From contig NZ_CP119766.1 in assembly GCF_030378165.1 (NCBI RefSeq), positions 3,224,001 through 3,288,000 of the forward strand: DNA of 64,000 nucleotides, read 5' to 3'. The notes beneath the pieces were generated by a model that had not been told where the DNA came from, ran no database searches, and worked only from the letters and a program-made list of their open reading frames with translations. Position numbers and translations under genes: made by a program. This document shows, piece after piece, positions 35,758 to 45,170 of this stretch (position 1 is its first letter; the number at the start of each line of letters is the position of its first letter). Origin of the DNA: Flavobacterium panacagri. Its GTDB lineage: Bacteria > Bacteroidota > Bacteroidia > Flavobacteriales > Flavobacteriaceae.

Positions 35758-38058
35758 ATGAAAAACAAATTAGTCTTACTTTTTTTAGGATGCGCTGTTT
35801 TGGGTTATGCTCAGAAAAAGCCTTCTAAAAATACAGTGAAAATTAAACCCAAGTCTGAATTTGTGGCGGAATTAATGTCAAAAATGACATTGGAAGAAAA
35901 ATTAGGGCAGTTAAATTTACCAACTTCGGGCGATATTACTACAGGGCAAGCAAACAGCTCAAATGTTGCAAAAAATATTGCTGAAGGTAAAGTGGGCGGT
36001 TTGTTCAATATAAAATCAGTTCAAAAAATTAAAGAAGTACAGAAAATTGCTGTTGAACAAAGCCGTTTAAAAATTCCATTGCTTTTTGGTATGGATGTTA
36101 TTCACGGTTACGAGACAACATTCCCAATTTCGTTAGGATTATCTTGTACTTGGGATATGGCTTTAATTGAAAGAAGTGCGCAGATTGCAGCGAAAGAAGC
36201 AAGTGCAGACGGAATCAACTGGACATTCTCTCCAATGGTTGATGTGTCTCGCGATCCAAGATGGGGAAGAGTTTCTGAAGGTTCAGGAGAAGATCCGTAT
36301 TTAGGAAGCCAAATTGCGAAAGCAATGGTTAACGGATATCAGCAGCACGATCTTTCTAAAAACAATTCAATTTTAGCTTGTGTAAAACACTTTGCATTAT
36401 ATGGTGCTCCAGAAGCTGGACGTGATTATAACACAGTTGATATGAGCCATATCAGAATGTTCAATGATTATTTCCCTCCTTACAAAGCAGCAGTTGATGC
36501 AGGTGTAGGTTCGGTTATGGCATCTTTTAACGAAGTGGACGGAATTCCAGCAACTGGAAACAAATGGTTAATGACTGACGTTTTAAGAAAACAATGGGGC
36601 TTTAAAGGTTTTGTGGTAACCGATTTTACAGGAATTCCCGAAATGATCGAACATGGAATGGGGAATCTTCAAGATGTTTCTGCTTTAGCATTAAACGCTG
36701 GAGTTGAAATGGATATGGTTGGAGAAGGTTTCTTAGGAACTTTAAAAAAATCTTTGGATGAAAAAAGAGTTTCAATCGAAACAATCGACAATGCTGTAAA
36801 ATTGATTTTAGAAGCAAAATACGATTTAGGATTATTCCAAGATCCTTATAAATATTGTGATGAGAAAAGAGCTAAAACGGAGATCTTCACAACTGATAGC
36901 AGAAAAGAAGCGCGTCAGATTGCAGCGCAGTCTTTGGTTTTATTAAAAAACCAAAATCAGTTATTGCCTCTTAAAAAATCAGGGACAATTGGTTTAATCG
37001 GGCCGTTAGCAGATGCGAAAGAAAACATGCCGGGAACTTGGAGCGTAGCTACAAAAATGGAAAATGCGGTTTCATTATTAAGAGGAATCAAAGAAGTTGC
37101 TGGAGCAGGAACTAAGGTTTTGTATGCAAAAGGAAGCAACTTAGATTACGATGAAACGTTTGAAACTAATGCAACCATGTTCGGGAAAACATTACATCGT
37201 GATGCTCGTTCAAAAGAAGAAATGTTAGCAGAAGCTTTAAAAGTTGCGGAACAGTCAGATGTAATTGTGGCAGCTTTAGGAGAATCTGCAGAAATGAGTG
37301 GAGAATCTAGCAGTCGTACCAACTTAGAAATTCCACAAGCGCAGAAAGATTTATTAAACGCTTTATTGAAAACAGGAAAACCAGTTGTTTTAGTTTTATT
37401 TGATGGACGTCCGTTAGTTATTACTGACGAAGAGAAATCAGTTCCAGCTATTTTAAATGCTTGGTTCGCAGGAACAGAAGCAGGTTACGCTATCGCTGAT
37501 GTTTTATTTGGAGATGTAAATCCATCTGGAAAATTGACTTCAACTTTCCCAAGAAGTGTTGGACAATTGCCAATTTATTATGCACACAAAAATACAGGAA
37601 GACCGCTTTCTAACACTGAAGGAAAATTCGAAAAATTCAGATCAAATTATATTGACGAAAGAAACGAGCCATTATTCCCATTCGGATTTGGATTAAGCTA
37701 CACGACTTTCGATTATTCAAACTTGAAAATTTCTTCAGATAAAATGAATTCGACGGGAAAATTAAAAGTAACTGTTGATGTAACAAACACTGGAAATTTT
37801 GACGGAAAAGAAACAGTTCAATTATACATTAGAGATTTAGTTGGTTCTGTAACAAGACCAGTTAGAGAATTGAAAGGTTTCCAAAAAATAACTCTTAAAA
37901 AAGGAGAGAAACAAACAGTAAGTTTTGACATTACTGTAGAGGATTTAAAATTTTATAACTCTGATTTACAGTTCGTAGCAGAGCCTGGGCAGTTTGATAT
38001 CTTCATTGGAGGTAATTCAAATGCCGATAAGAAAGTTAGTTTTGAGTTAACTAAATAG
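35758..38058 (+). CDS. GH3 beta-glucosidase (BglX-type)
   Basis: This 766-aa protein has a signal peptide (about 1-18), a TIM barrel with KH at 210-211 and the nucleophile D289 in VTDFTG, and an alpha/beta-sandwich domain that should supply the acid/base. A C-terminal fibronectin-III-like domain follows (PFGFGLSYTTF, then VTNTGNFDGKETVQLYI). Full length for a BglX-type enzyme. It releases glucose from beta-linked oligosaccharides in the periplasm. Next to a GH144-like enzyme, sophoro-oligosaccharides (beta-1,2) are the likely substrate; beta-1,3 or beta-1,4 cannot be excluded by sequence. Confidence 0.93.
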   Translation: MKNKLVLLFLGCAVLGYAQKKPSKNTVKIKPKSEFVAELMSKMTLEEKLGQLNLPTSGDITTGQANSSNVAKNIAEGKVGGLFNIKSVQKIKEVQKIAVEQSRLKIPLLFGMDVIHGYETTFPISLGLSCTWDMALIERSAQIAAKEASADGINWTFSPMVDVSRDPRWGRVSEGSGEDPYLGSQIAKAMVNGYQQHDLSKNNSILACVKHFALYGAPEAGRDYNTVDMSHIRMFNDYFPPYKAAVDAGVGSVMASFNEVDGIPATGNKWLMTDVLRKQWGFKGFVVTDFTGIPEMIEHGMGNLQDVSALALNAGVEMDMVGEGFLGTLKKSLDEKRVSIETIDNAVKLILEAKYDLGLFQDPYKYCDEKRAKTEIFTTDSRKEARQIAAQSLVLLKNQNQLLPLKKSGTIGLIGPLADAKENMPGTWSVATKMENAVSLLRGIKEVAGAGTKVLYAKGSNLDYDETFETNATMFGKTLHRDARSKEEMLAEALKVAEQSDVIVAALGESAEMSGESSSRTNLEIPQAQKDLLNALLKTGKPVVLVLFDGRPLVITDEEKSVPAILNAWFAGTEAGYAIADVLFGDVNPSGKLTSTFPRSVGQLPIYYAHKNTGRPLSNTEGKFEKFRSNYIDERNEPLFPFGFGLSYTTFDYSNLKISSDKMNSTGKLKVTVDVTNTGNFDGKETVQLYIRDLVGSVTRPVRELKGFQKITLKKGEKQTVSFDITVEDLKFYNSDLQFVAEPGQFDIFIGGNSNADKKVSFELTK

Positions 38059-38079
38059 TTGGTTTATTGATTAGTAATT

Positions 38080-38118
38080 AGCCCTTCGCGTGTTTGGTTA
38101 GCGAAGGGCTTTTTTTCT
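38080..38118 (+). terminator. Terminator after GH3
   Basis: AGCCCTTCGC (38080-38089) pairs with GCGAAGGGCT (38101-38110), followed by a T-run, 21 nt past the GH3 stop. It separates the GDPD and GH43-like genes from the upstream operon or gives partial read-through. Confidence 0.9.
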
Positions 38119-38150
38119 GAAATAAAAAATCAATTTTAAAAAGGAATGAA

Positions 38151-38927
38151 ATGAAGAATTTTAAAATAGTAAGTTCAGTTGTTTTTGTGCTTGTTTTTTC
38201 TTTTTGTAATGCACAGAAAAATGCGATTGTAGCACATCGTGGCGCGTGGAAAAAGAATAATCTGCCAGAAAACTCCATCGCATCATTAAGACATGCAATT
38301 GACTTAAAACTGCCAGGATCAGAGTTTGATGTTTGGAGAACCGCTGATGATTCGCTTGTGATCAATCATGATGCACATTACAATAAAATGCTGATTGAAG
38401 AAACGAATTACGCCGATTTAATCAAGTTTAAGCTTTCTAACGGAGAAAAACTTCCAACGCTTCACGAGTATATCTCAGAAGGAAAAAGAAACAATAAAAA
38501 GACTCTTTTAGTCTGTGAAATAAAACCATCAGAAATCAGTAAAGAAAGAGGACAAAAAACGGGTGTAGCAGCAGTCGAAACCATTAAAAAAATAAAAGCC
38601 GATAAAAACACCTGCTACATCAGTTTTGATTATGATATTCTAAAAGCAATCAGAAAAGTGGATGCTAAAACTTCACTGCAATATTTGGAAGGAAATAAAT
38701 CTCCAAAAGAAGTGAAAGCAGCTAACATCAATGGTGTCGATTATCATTATTCAGTCTTTCAAAAACATCCAGAATGGATTCAGGAGGCAAAAGATAATAA
38801 AGTGATTTTGAATGCGTGGACTGTAAATGAAGCTGCAGATATGGATTGGCTTATAGAACACAAATTCAATTACATTACAACAAATGAGCCCGAACTTTTA
38901 AGCGAAAGATTAAAAATCAAAAAATAA
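38151..38927 (+). CDS. Secreted glycerophosphodiester phosphodiesterase
   Basis: This 258-aa GDPD TIM-barrel enzyme has a signal peptide (about 1-21) and a complete active site: H29-R30, E40-N41, E58 and D60 in SEFDVW, and H73-D74. It hydrolyses glycerophosphodiesters to glycerol-3-phosphate and an alcohol. Its place between a GH3 and a GH43-like enzyme suggests that it acts on phosphoglycerol groups of a glycan, or scavenges phosphate from lipid headgroups. It starts 92 nt after GH3, past a terminator, and 28 nt before the next gene. Confidence 0.9.
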   Translation: MKNFKIVSSVVFVLVFSFCNAQKNAIVAHRGAWKKNNLPENSIASLRHAIDLKLPGSEFDVWRTADDSLVINHDAHYNKMLIEETNYADLIKFKLSNGEKLPTLHEYISEGKRNNKKTLLVCEIKPSEISKERGQKTGVAAVETIKKIKADKNTCYISFDYDILKAIRKVDAKTSLQYLEGNKSPKEVKAANINGVDYHYSVFQKHPEWIQEAKDNKVILNAWTVNEAADMDWLIEHKFNYITTNEPELLSERLKIKK

Positions 38928-38955
38928 TCCTGAGCTTACTAACATCTATCAAACA

Positions 38956-40875
38956 ATGAAAAAAAGATATAAACTGCCTGCATTGCCAATCTTATTTGTG
39001 ATTCTTTTTAGTCACAGTCTTTTGGCACAAAAATTAGGTAAAACGGAATGGTTTGATCCTAATAAACCAGCAACTACATATTGTAATCCAATTAATATTG
39101 GCTACAATTATACCACTCACAATCACAATGGAATTCCAGAATCTCGTCGTTCAAGCGCTGATCCTGTTATTATAACTTACAAAGGAGAGTATTATTTATT
39201 TGCCACTAATCAAGCAGGTTTTTTCTGGAGCAAAGACATGTCAGATTGGAATTTTGTTTACGGAAGTTTTCAAAGACAGCCGGGAGACGATGATCAATGT
39301 GCTCCTGCAGCTTGGGTTGTAAATGATACCTTATTTTACGTAGGATCAACTTGGAAAAGAGACCATCCCATCTGGAAAACTGCCGATCCAAAATCAGGAA
39401 GATGGACACGTCACGTAGACAAAGCAATGCTTCCAACTTGGGATCCAGCGATTTTTCAGGATGATGACAAAAAGGTATATATGTATTATGGTTCAAGCGG
39501 AAAACTACCGCTTGTAGGTGTTGAGGTGGATTATAATACTTGGCTCCCAAAAGGTAATCAGGCAGATTACGCAATATTATATAAAGCAACAGAAGTAGAA
39601 GATATTCAAAAACCTTATGGACAGATTAAAGAAGTCGTTGGTTTAGATCCTTCTGCTCATGGTTGGGAACGTTTTGGACCAAATAATGATATGGAACCAG
39701 CACCTTGGGGAAATTTCATTGAAGGAGCCTGGATGACCAAACACAACGGAAAATACTATATGCAGTACGGTGCGCCAGCAACAGAATTTAAAGGGTATGC
39801 AAATGGTGTCCATGTTGGCGATAATCCGCTTGGGCCGTTTACCTATCAAAAACATAATCCAATGTCTTACAAACCAGGCGGATTTGTGATTGGAGCAGGA
39901 CACGGAAATACTTTCGCAGATAATTACGGAAATTATTGGAACACTGGAACTTGTAAAATCTCAATCAAAGATCGTTTTGAGCGACGCATAGATATGTTTC
40001 CAGCTGGATTTGATAAAGATGATGTAATGTATTCTATTACTTCTTATGGCGATTTTCCAATCGTTTTGCCAACAAGTGAACGCGATCAAACAAAAGGCGC
40101 TTCATCGGGTTGGATGTTACTTTCGTATAAAAAGCCTGTAACGGTTTCTTCTTCTGAAGAATGTATGGAAGTAGAAACACACAGAATGGATAACGGTGGC
40201 AAAAAAGTCTATGAGAAATTCTGCTACGGCCCCGAGAATTTAACCGATGAAAATATTCAAACCTATTGGTCAGCTAAAACAAGTAATCCTGGTGAATGGC
40301 TTCAAATGGATTTAGGAAGACCAATGGAAGTAAAGGCGCTACAGATTAATTATGCAGATCATAAAGCGACGCAGTTCAATAAAGCAATGGATATTTATTA
40401 CCAATATAAAATATTCATGTCTGATGATGCTCAAAACTGGACGTTGGTAGTAGATAAATCTAAAAATGATAAAGATGCACCACACGATTACGTAGAATTG
40501 ACAAAGCCATTTAAAGCGCGTTATATCAAAATGGAAAATATCCATAACGCTTCTGGATTATTTGCCATTTCAGATTTCAGAGTTTTTGGAAACGGATTAG
40601 CTTCAAAACCAAAAGCAGTGGCTTCATTTAAAGTTGATAGAAACAAAGCAGATTCCAGAAACGCCATGATTTCTTGGAAAAAACAAAACGATGCCGTTGG
40701 TTACAATATTTATTACGGAATTACTCCAGATAAATTATATAATAGTATTATGGTTTATGGCGACAATACGTATGATTTTAGAGGTTTAGATAAAGGAACA
40801 AAATATTATTTCACTATTGAGCCTTTTAATGAAAATGGTATTGGTTCAAAAAATAAGATTATCGAAGTAAAATAG
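38956..40875 (+). CDS. GH43-like glycosidase with discoidin (F5/8C) and FN3 domains
   Basis: This 639-aa protein has a signal peptide (about 1-24) and a five-bladed propeller of GH43 type. Plausible triad residues are D69 (SADPVI), D163 (TWDPAIF) and E256 (FIEGAWM). An F5/8-type C (discoidin) domain follows at about 415-545 (EWLQMDLGRPMEVKALQINY, then FKARYIKME), then an FN3 domain to the C-terminus. GH43 relatives act on arabinose, xylose or galactose linkages, but bond specificity here is unknown. It is co-directional with the GDPD gene and followed by a terminator. Confidence 0.8.
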   Translation: MKKRYKLPALPILFVILFSHSLLAQKLGKTEWFDPNKPATTYCNPINIGYNYTTHNHNGIPESRRSSADPVIITYKGEYYLFATNQAGFFWSKDMSDWNFVYGSFQRQPGDDDQCAPAAWVVNDTLFYVGSTWKRDHPIWKTADPKSGRWTRHVDKAMLPTWDPAIFQDDDKKVYMYYGSSGKLPLVGVEVDYNTWLPKGNQADYAILYKATEVEDIQKPYGQIKEVVGLDPSAHGWERFGPNNDMEPAPWGNFIEGAWMTKHNGKYYMQYGAPATEFKGYANGVHVGDNPLGPFTYQKHNPMSYKPGGFVIGAGHGNTFADNYGNYWNTGTCKISIKDRFERRIDMFPAGFDKDDVMYSITSYGDFPIVLPTSERDQTKGASSGWMLLSYKKPVTVSSSEECMEVETHRMDNGGKKVYEKFCYGPENLTDENIQTYWSAKTSNPGEWLQMDLGRPMEVKALQINYADHKATQFNKAMDIYYQYKIFMSDDAQNWTLVVDKSKNDKDAPHDYVELTKPFKARYIKMENIHNASGLFAISDFRVFGNGLASKPKAVASFKVDRNKADSRNAMISWKKQNDAVGYNIYYGITPDKLYNSIMVYGDNTYDFRGLDKGTKYYFTIEPFNENGIGSKNKIIEVK

Positions 40876-40894
40876 ATTTTATTTTAGGAATATT

Positions 40895-40942
40895 AAAAAG
40901 CTCCGATTGCAAATTGAAGAATTTGTAATTGGAGCTTTTTTT
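40895..40942 (+). terminator. Terminator after the GH43-like gene
   Basis: AAAAAGCTCC (40895-40904) pairs with GGAGCTTTTT (40931-40940). The inner arms AAATT/AATTT extend the hairpin, and a T-run follows. It marks the end of the polysaccharide locus. Confidence 0.88.
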
Positions 40943-41041
40943 TGAGAAAAGGTTGAAGAAAAAGCTTTCGAACTGTCTGAAATTTTGTTCCTTTGTGAAT
41001 ACGCCATTGGCAGAATAAACTCCAAAATTACTATAGAAACT

Positions 41042-42433
41042 ATGAAAAAAACGATTCTTTTAACTGCTTTAGTTTTAAACGGATTGCTGTCATCTGCTCA
41101 GACAAATGACGAAAAAAACATCAAATTATTTTATAAAAAAGCTTTAACCGAAGCAAAATGCTACACTTGGTTAGAATATTTGTCTAATGATATTGGAGCT
41201 CGTTTATCTGGTTCTAAAGGCGCTGCTGAAGCGGTAGAATATACCAAAAGACAATTAGAAGCATTAGGTTTAGATAAAGTCTATCTTCAAGAAGTAATGG
41301 TGCCGCACTGGGTTCGTGGCGAGAAAGAAACTGCTTATATTTTAGACGGAAAAGTAAAAACAAATGTGCCAATCTGTGCTTTAGGAGGCTCTATTGCAAC
41401 ACCAAAAACGGGTCTTACAGCAGAAATAATTGAAGTTCAAGGCATAAAAGAACTAAACGAACTTGGAGCAGACAAAGTAAAAGGCAAAATTGTTTTTTTC
41501 AACAGGCCAATGAATCCTGAAAACATTGAAACTTTTACATCTTACGGAGCATGTGTTGACCAAAGATATGCTGGTGCAAAAGAAGCTGCAAAATTAGGAG
41601 CAGTTGGAACAATTGTACGTTCAATGAATTTACGTTTAGACGATTTTCCTCATACAGGAGCGCAAAGTTATGGCGATTTACCAAAGGAACAATATATTTC
41701 AACAGCAGCAATTAGTACAAATGGAGCGGAATTATTGAGTAAATCTTTAAAAGCAAATCCGTCTTTAAAATTTTATTTCAAGCAATCTTGTGAAACCTTA
41801 CCAGATGTATTGTCGCATAACGTAATTGGAGAGTTAACAGGAAGTGTAAATCCTGACAATATTATGGTTGTAGGCGGTCACTTAGATTCTTGGGACTTAG
41901 CTGATGGTTCTCATGACGATGGAGCAGGAGTAGTGCAGAGTATGGAAGTAATCAGAATTCTTAAGAATTTAAATTACAAACCTAAAAATACGATTCGAGT
42001 GGTTTTATTCATGAATGAAGAAAACGGCGGAAAAGGCGGTGCTAAATATGAAGAAGTTTCCAAACAAAAGAACGAAAACCATATTTTTGCTTTAGAAAGT
42101 GATTCAGGCGGATTTTCTCCAAGAGGATTTTCTATTGAAGCTGATGATGCGAACTTGAAAAAAATACAAGGATTCAGAGACTTTTTTGAGCCTTATTTAG
42201 TACATAGTTTTACCATTGGACACGCAGGTTCAGATATCAGTCATTTAACGTCTAAAGCGATTGTAAAAGCAGGTTTAAAACCAGATTCACAACGTTATTT
42301 TGATTACCACCATGCAGCAAACGATAAATTTGATGCCATCAACAAAAGAGAGTTAGAATTGGGTGCTGCAACGATGACTTCTTTAGTTTATTTAATTGAC
42401 CAAACCGGAATTGAATTGCCAAAAGCGAACTAA
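41042..42433 (+). CDS. Secreted M28 zinc peptidase
   Basis: An upstream in-frame codon at 40985 would add 19 residues unlike a leader. ATG at 41042 gives a standard signal peptide (MKKTILLTALVLNGLLSSAQ), so I start there (463 aa). A PA-like insert (about 110-260) precedes the M28 catalytic core: GGHLDSWD, HDDGAGV, MNEENGG, ESDSGGF and the late YHHAAND histidine, giving the two-zinc ligand set. It should be a periplasmic amino- or carboxypeptidase. It is monocistronic with a clear terminator. Confidence 0.9.
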   Translation: MKKTILLTALVLNGLLSSAQTNDEKNIKLFYKKALTEAKCYTWLEYLSNDIGARLSGSKGAAEAVEYTKRQLEALGLDKVYLQEVMVPHWVRGEKETAYILDGKVKTNVPICALGGSIATPKTGLTAEIIEVQGIKELNELGADKVKGKIVFFNRPMNPENIETFTSYGACVDQRYAGAKEAAKLGAVGTIVRSMNLRLDDFPHTGAQSYGDLPKEQYISTAAISTNGAELLSKSLKANPSLKFYFKQSCETLPDVLSHNVIGELTGSVNPDNIMVVGGHLDSWDLADGSHDDGAGVVQSMEVIRILKNLNYKPKNTIRVVLFMNEENGGKGGAKYEEVSKQKNENHIFALESDSGGFSPRGFSIEADDANLKKIQGFRDFFEPYLVHSFTIGHAGSDISHLTSKAIVKAGLKPDSQRYFDYHHAANDKFDAINKRELELGAATMTSLVYLIDQTGIELPKAN

Positions 42434-42453
42434 GATTTTTAAAATCGACATAG

Positions 42454-42488
42454 AAAATAGGCTGTCATTTTTGACAGCCTATTTTTTT
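42454..42488 (+). terminator. M28 gene terminator
   Basis: AAAATAGGCTGTCA (42454-42467) and TGACAGCCTATTTT (42472-42485) form a perfect 14-bp stem with a TTTT loop and a following T-run. Confidence 0.93.
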
Positions 42489-42590
42489 ATGCCAAAAACG
42501 ATAAAGCATTTTTGGCATAAAAATTCCGTAGGAATGATTCATATTGTAGCAACGGATTTTAATCCGTTGTGAGATTATGTAGGCTGCAAA
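42489..42590. repeat. Dispersed flavobacterial-type palindromic element
   Basis: ATGCCAAAAA (42489-42498) pairs with TTTTTGGCAT (42509-42518). A block beginning AATTCCGTAGGAATGATTC follows, ending in the palindrome CAACGGATT-TT-AATCCGTTG (42550-42569). I recall similar blocks between genes in other Flavobacterium genomes. It is non-coding. Confidence 0.6.
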
Positions 42591-42619
42591 AAGTTCCAGC
42601 TGAACGATCAATATAATAA

Positions 42620-42925
42620 TCAATTTTTCATGACAATTAAATAATACAAATAGGTTATTGGAATATTAGAAAGCAATAATAAAATCTTAATTCCAATTTC
42701 TTTTCGTTGTTGCGGTAAATGAATGAATCTATCTGTCAAATGAACAAACATGATGAGGTTTACAATTATTGCAAACAAAGCAAACGGCCAGGCAATAACC
42801 AAAACGTTTGGACTTTCATTTGAAACGATATAAAGCATAAATAGGACTGTACTGATAATAAATGTGCCAACAGTCAGTTCGATAGATTGTTTTTCTTTAA
42901 AAGGTTTATCCTGAATAGTTTTCAT
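42620..42925 (-). CDS. Small membrane protein, unknown
   Basis: This 101-aa protein has three predicted membrane helices (about 22-38, 45-62 and 80-98) and short polar loops. No family was recognised. It begins 5 nt after the stop of the Coq4-like gene, so the pair is an operon. Confidence 0.65.
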   Translation of the reverse strand: MKTIQDKPFKEKQSIELTVGTFIISTVLFMLYIVSNESPNVLVIAWPFALFAIIVNLIMFVHLTDRFIHLPQQRKEIGIKILLLLSNIPITYLYYLIVMKN

Positions 42926-42930
42926 AGAAA

Positions 42931-43383
42931 TTAAATTTTAAAAGTTTGTTGAATAGATGGAATTGGAACTAAAAGCATTTTCGAAAAGTCCAAATAATGA
43001 AACGGAAGTGCCTTTTTTCCTTTTTTGTATTGTTCAATGAAGTATTTAATTCGTTTTGGATAAAAGAGAGTTCCTGTTAAAATAACCATATACAAATACA
43101 AGCTTCTTTTTCCGTTTCCGAAAAGATAATACTGCATTCCGATTTCTTCATAAACCGAAACTCCTGTATTGGTCAGTACATGAATAATATCGTGATCTTC
43201 CAGTTTTTCCTGAATATCAAAATGATTGTTATAAAGAAAATTTCCCAACCCCAATCCTAAACTTTCTTGCGGATAATCCAACAATTTAGTTTTATCAATT
43301 TTCCAAGGTTCATTTTTCTTGAAATATTTTTGATACGGTTTTTTAGAAGATTCATAAAGTTTCTCAATCAAATAATCTCTCAT
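42931..43383 (-). CDS. Coq4-like protein
   Basis: This 150-aa protein has an H-D-x-x-H-V-L-T motif (EDHDIIHVLTNTGVSVYEEIGMQYYLFGNG) that resembles the zinc-binding HDxxH region of Coq4-family proteins. Coq4 scaffolds ubiquinone synthesis, but Bacteroidota use menaquinone, so the function here must differ. It overlaps no other gene and is probably co-transcribed with the small membrane protein downstream. The family assignment is tentative. Confidence 0.5.
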   Translation of the reverse strand: MRDYLIEKLYESSKKPYQKYFKKNEPWKIDKTKLLDYPQESLGLGLGNFLYNNHFDIQEKLEDHDIIHVLTNTGVSVYEEIGMQYYLFGNGKRSLYLYMVILTGTLFYPKRIKYFIEQYKKGKKALPFHYLDFSKMLLVPIPSIQQTFKI

Positions 43384-43433
43384 AAATTGTATTTTTAAAA
43401 AGTTCTTTGAAATTCAAAGTTAATTGGTAAATA

Positions 43434-43467
43434 AAAAAGCTAGGAATAATGAGTCAGCTAGCTTTTT
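43434..43467 (-). terminator. Terminator of the YiiX-like gene
   Basis: AAAAAGCTAG (43434-43443) pairs with CTAGCTTTTT (43458-43467), 6 nt past the minus-strand stop. Confidence 0.85.
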
Positions 43468-43472
43468 GCTAT

Positions 43473-44147
43473 TTAGTAAGTGTCTATAACAGTTTTCAGT
43501 AAACTAGAATCGGAAAGGTCAGAAGGAGCAACGACTTTCTCTTCCAACGGAATATCATTGCCATAACGTTCTTTTAGTATTGTTTGAACCCTTGGATCAG
43601 TCAAATTAAATTCTTTCAATTCACGAAGTTTTGACAACTCAATTCCTGCTGCATTTTTATAAATTTTCCAAACCAACTCAGAGCAGTAAATCCTGTTGTC
43701 TGTCCATTCAAAATAAGCATCATATTCTTTACCATCAAACTGCTGACTGTAGTCTTTCATTTTTTGCAAAACTTCCGGTTTTAAAACAGTATCATTTTTT
43801 AATCTTTTAACCACATATTTACTGTCTCTTCCATGTTTGATCCAATCTTCAAGCGGTGTTAGTTTCACAGGCTGAACGGCTTCAAAAACAAACCATTTTC
43901 CGTCAATATCATAAATAATTCCACAATGCGAAAACTTAGAATTCGTTGCAATACGAACCGCCTCACATTGTTTAGATTCAGAAGTCTGAAAAATTATATC
44001 GCCATCTTTGTATTTACTAGCAACTTTCTTTTCCTGTTTATTTCCGGTAAACGGATTATTTGGAAAAACTTTTAGACTAATAAATAGAGCACACCCAAAA
44101 CTGATGACGAATGTAATCAACGGAAATAAAAATTTCTTACTTTTCAT
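43473..44147 (-). CDS. YiiX/YebB-like permuted papain-fold hydrolase
   Basis: A TTG nine bases upstream is possible, but ATG at 44147 gives the better start (MKSKKFLFPLI, 224 aa). After an N-terminal membrane helix, the domain shows DGDIIFQTSES, SHCGIIYD (catalytic H) and YCSELVW (catalytic C) in the circularly permuted NlpC/P60 order. These proteins may cleave acyl or amide bonds in the envelope. It stands alone, between two terminators. Confidence 0.75.
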   Translation of the reverse strand: MKSKKFLFPLITFVISFGCALFISLKVFPNNPFTGNKQEKKVASKYKDGDIIFQTSESKQCEAVRIATNSKFSHCGIIYDIDGKWFVFEAVQPVKLTPLEDWIKHGRDSKYVVKRLKNDTVLKPEVLQKMKDYSQQFDGKEYDAYFEWTDNRIYCSELVWKIYKNAAGIELSKLRELKEFNLTDPRVQTILKERYGNDIPLEEKVVAPSDLSDSSLLKTVIDTY

Positions 44148-44192
44148 AAAACACAATTTAAAGTACTTTGAGTTGCAAAGTAAATAATAAAA

Positions 44193-44225
44193 AAAATAGC
44201 TGCCAAATAAAATGACAGCTATTTT
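44193..44225 (-). terminator. Terminator of the outer-membrane protein gene
   Basis: AAAATAGCTG (44193-44202) pairs with CAGCTATTTT (44216-44225) past the minus-strand stop at 44246. Confidence 0.8.
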
Positions 44226-44245
44226 CTAAATTTATTTACGAAATA

Positions 44246-45151
44246 TTAGATTCTAAAGATTCCTCCAACAGCAATAATTCTTTGAAAATAAGTAAAGTGC
44301 TGAGAAGCTTTATCTTCGTTGCTTGTAGTAGTTCTAATATCCTGCATATTGATATAACCTCCTTTTAACTCTCCTTGGATATAAAAATGTTTGAAAAAAG
44401 TAACGTTAAGACCCGCTTTTGCAGAAACACCGTAACCAGAAACATGAAAATCATCATGACGTTCTTTGCCCAAAAGAGTAGTATTGGTTTTTGGATACAA
44501 AACTCCAACTCCCAATCCTTCAGTTAAATTAATCTGAACTTTATCAATGTTTGGTAATCCAAACCATTTAGAAACATCATCAAATCTCGCAACTTCTGTG
44601 TTGATGTAGTTTAAACCATCAGTATGCTCATACATTAAAAAAGCCGGGCCGTTTGTGTTTATTTCACCATTTCCATAACCGCCTTCTTGAGCTCCTCCTT
44701 GAGACATATCAACAGGAGTATGGTTGTAATTACCATTGTAAATTGATGCAGGATCATCTGCAGGCAAATTGATGTTTCCGGTAACATTTGCAATTTGATT
44801 TTGTGCCATTACATATTTCATGTGGTCTACACCAATTGTAACACTGTAATGATCGCTAAAAAAGTAACCCAATCTTAAATTAGTTTGCGGAATTGTCATA
44901 TTAGCCGGATTGATATAATCAACATGCCATCCTTTTGGTTTGTCATGCGCTTTCATATCTTCAACTGTAAAATTGTAATCTTTACCTCTAAAGTTTACAT
45001 CAGATTTTGAGTAACTCTCTCTGTTACCACCCCACATCACAAAGAATTTTCCTTTGTTGTGCGCGGCGTATTTTTGTACTGGTATTTCTTCCTGAGCAAA
45101 AGTGTTTAGAGAAACACAAGTCAGTAAGAAAAATAAAATTTTTGTTTTCAA
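44246..45151 (-). CDS. Outer membrane beta-barrel protein, unknown
   Basis: This 301-aa protein has a signal peptide (about 1-19, ending LNTFAQ) and alternating amphipathic beta-strands with aromatic girdles (FFVMWGG, LRLGYFFSDHYSVTIGVDHMKYV, GYGVSAKAGLNVTFF, FYIQGELKGGYINM). It ends in a hydrophobic strand, AVGGIFRI. This is typical of an 8- to 12-stranded barrel. No ligand is evident. kdsA lies 19 nt upstream on the same strand, so both may share a transcript. Confidence 0.75.
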   Translation of the reverse strand: MKTKILFFLLTCVSLNTFAQEEIPVQKYAAHNKGKFFVMWGGNRESYSKSDVNFRGKDYNFTVEDMKAHDKPKGWHVDYINPANMTIPQTNLRLGYFFSDHYSVTIGVDHMKYVMAQNQIANVTGNINLPADDPASIYNGNYNHTPVDMSQGGAQEGGYGNGEINTNGPAFLMYEHTDGLNYINTEVARFDDVSKWFGLPNIDKVQINLTEGLGVGVLYPKTNTTLLGKERHDDFHVSGYGVSAKAGLNVTFFKHFYIQGELKGGYINMQDIRTTTSNEDKASQHFTYFQRIIAVGGIFRI

Positions 45152-45170
45152 AGAACTTAAGTATTATAAA

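Noticed and set aside
38080..38118. Read as the end of the polysaccharide locus
   Set aside because: The GDPD and GH43-like genes that follow are co-directional secreted enzymes with only a 92-bp gap, so the locus probably continues to about 40.9 kb.
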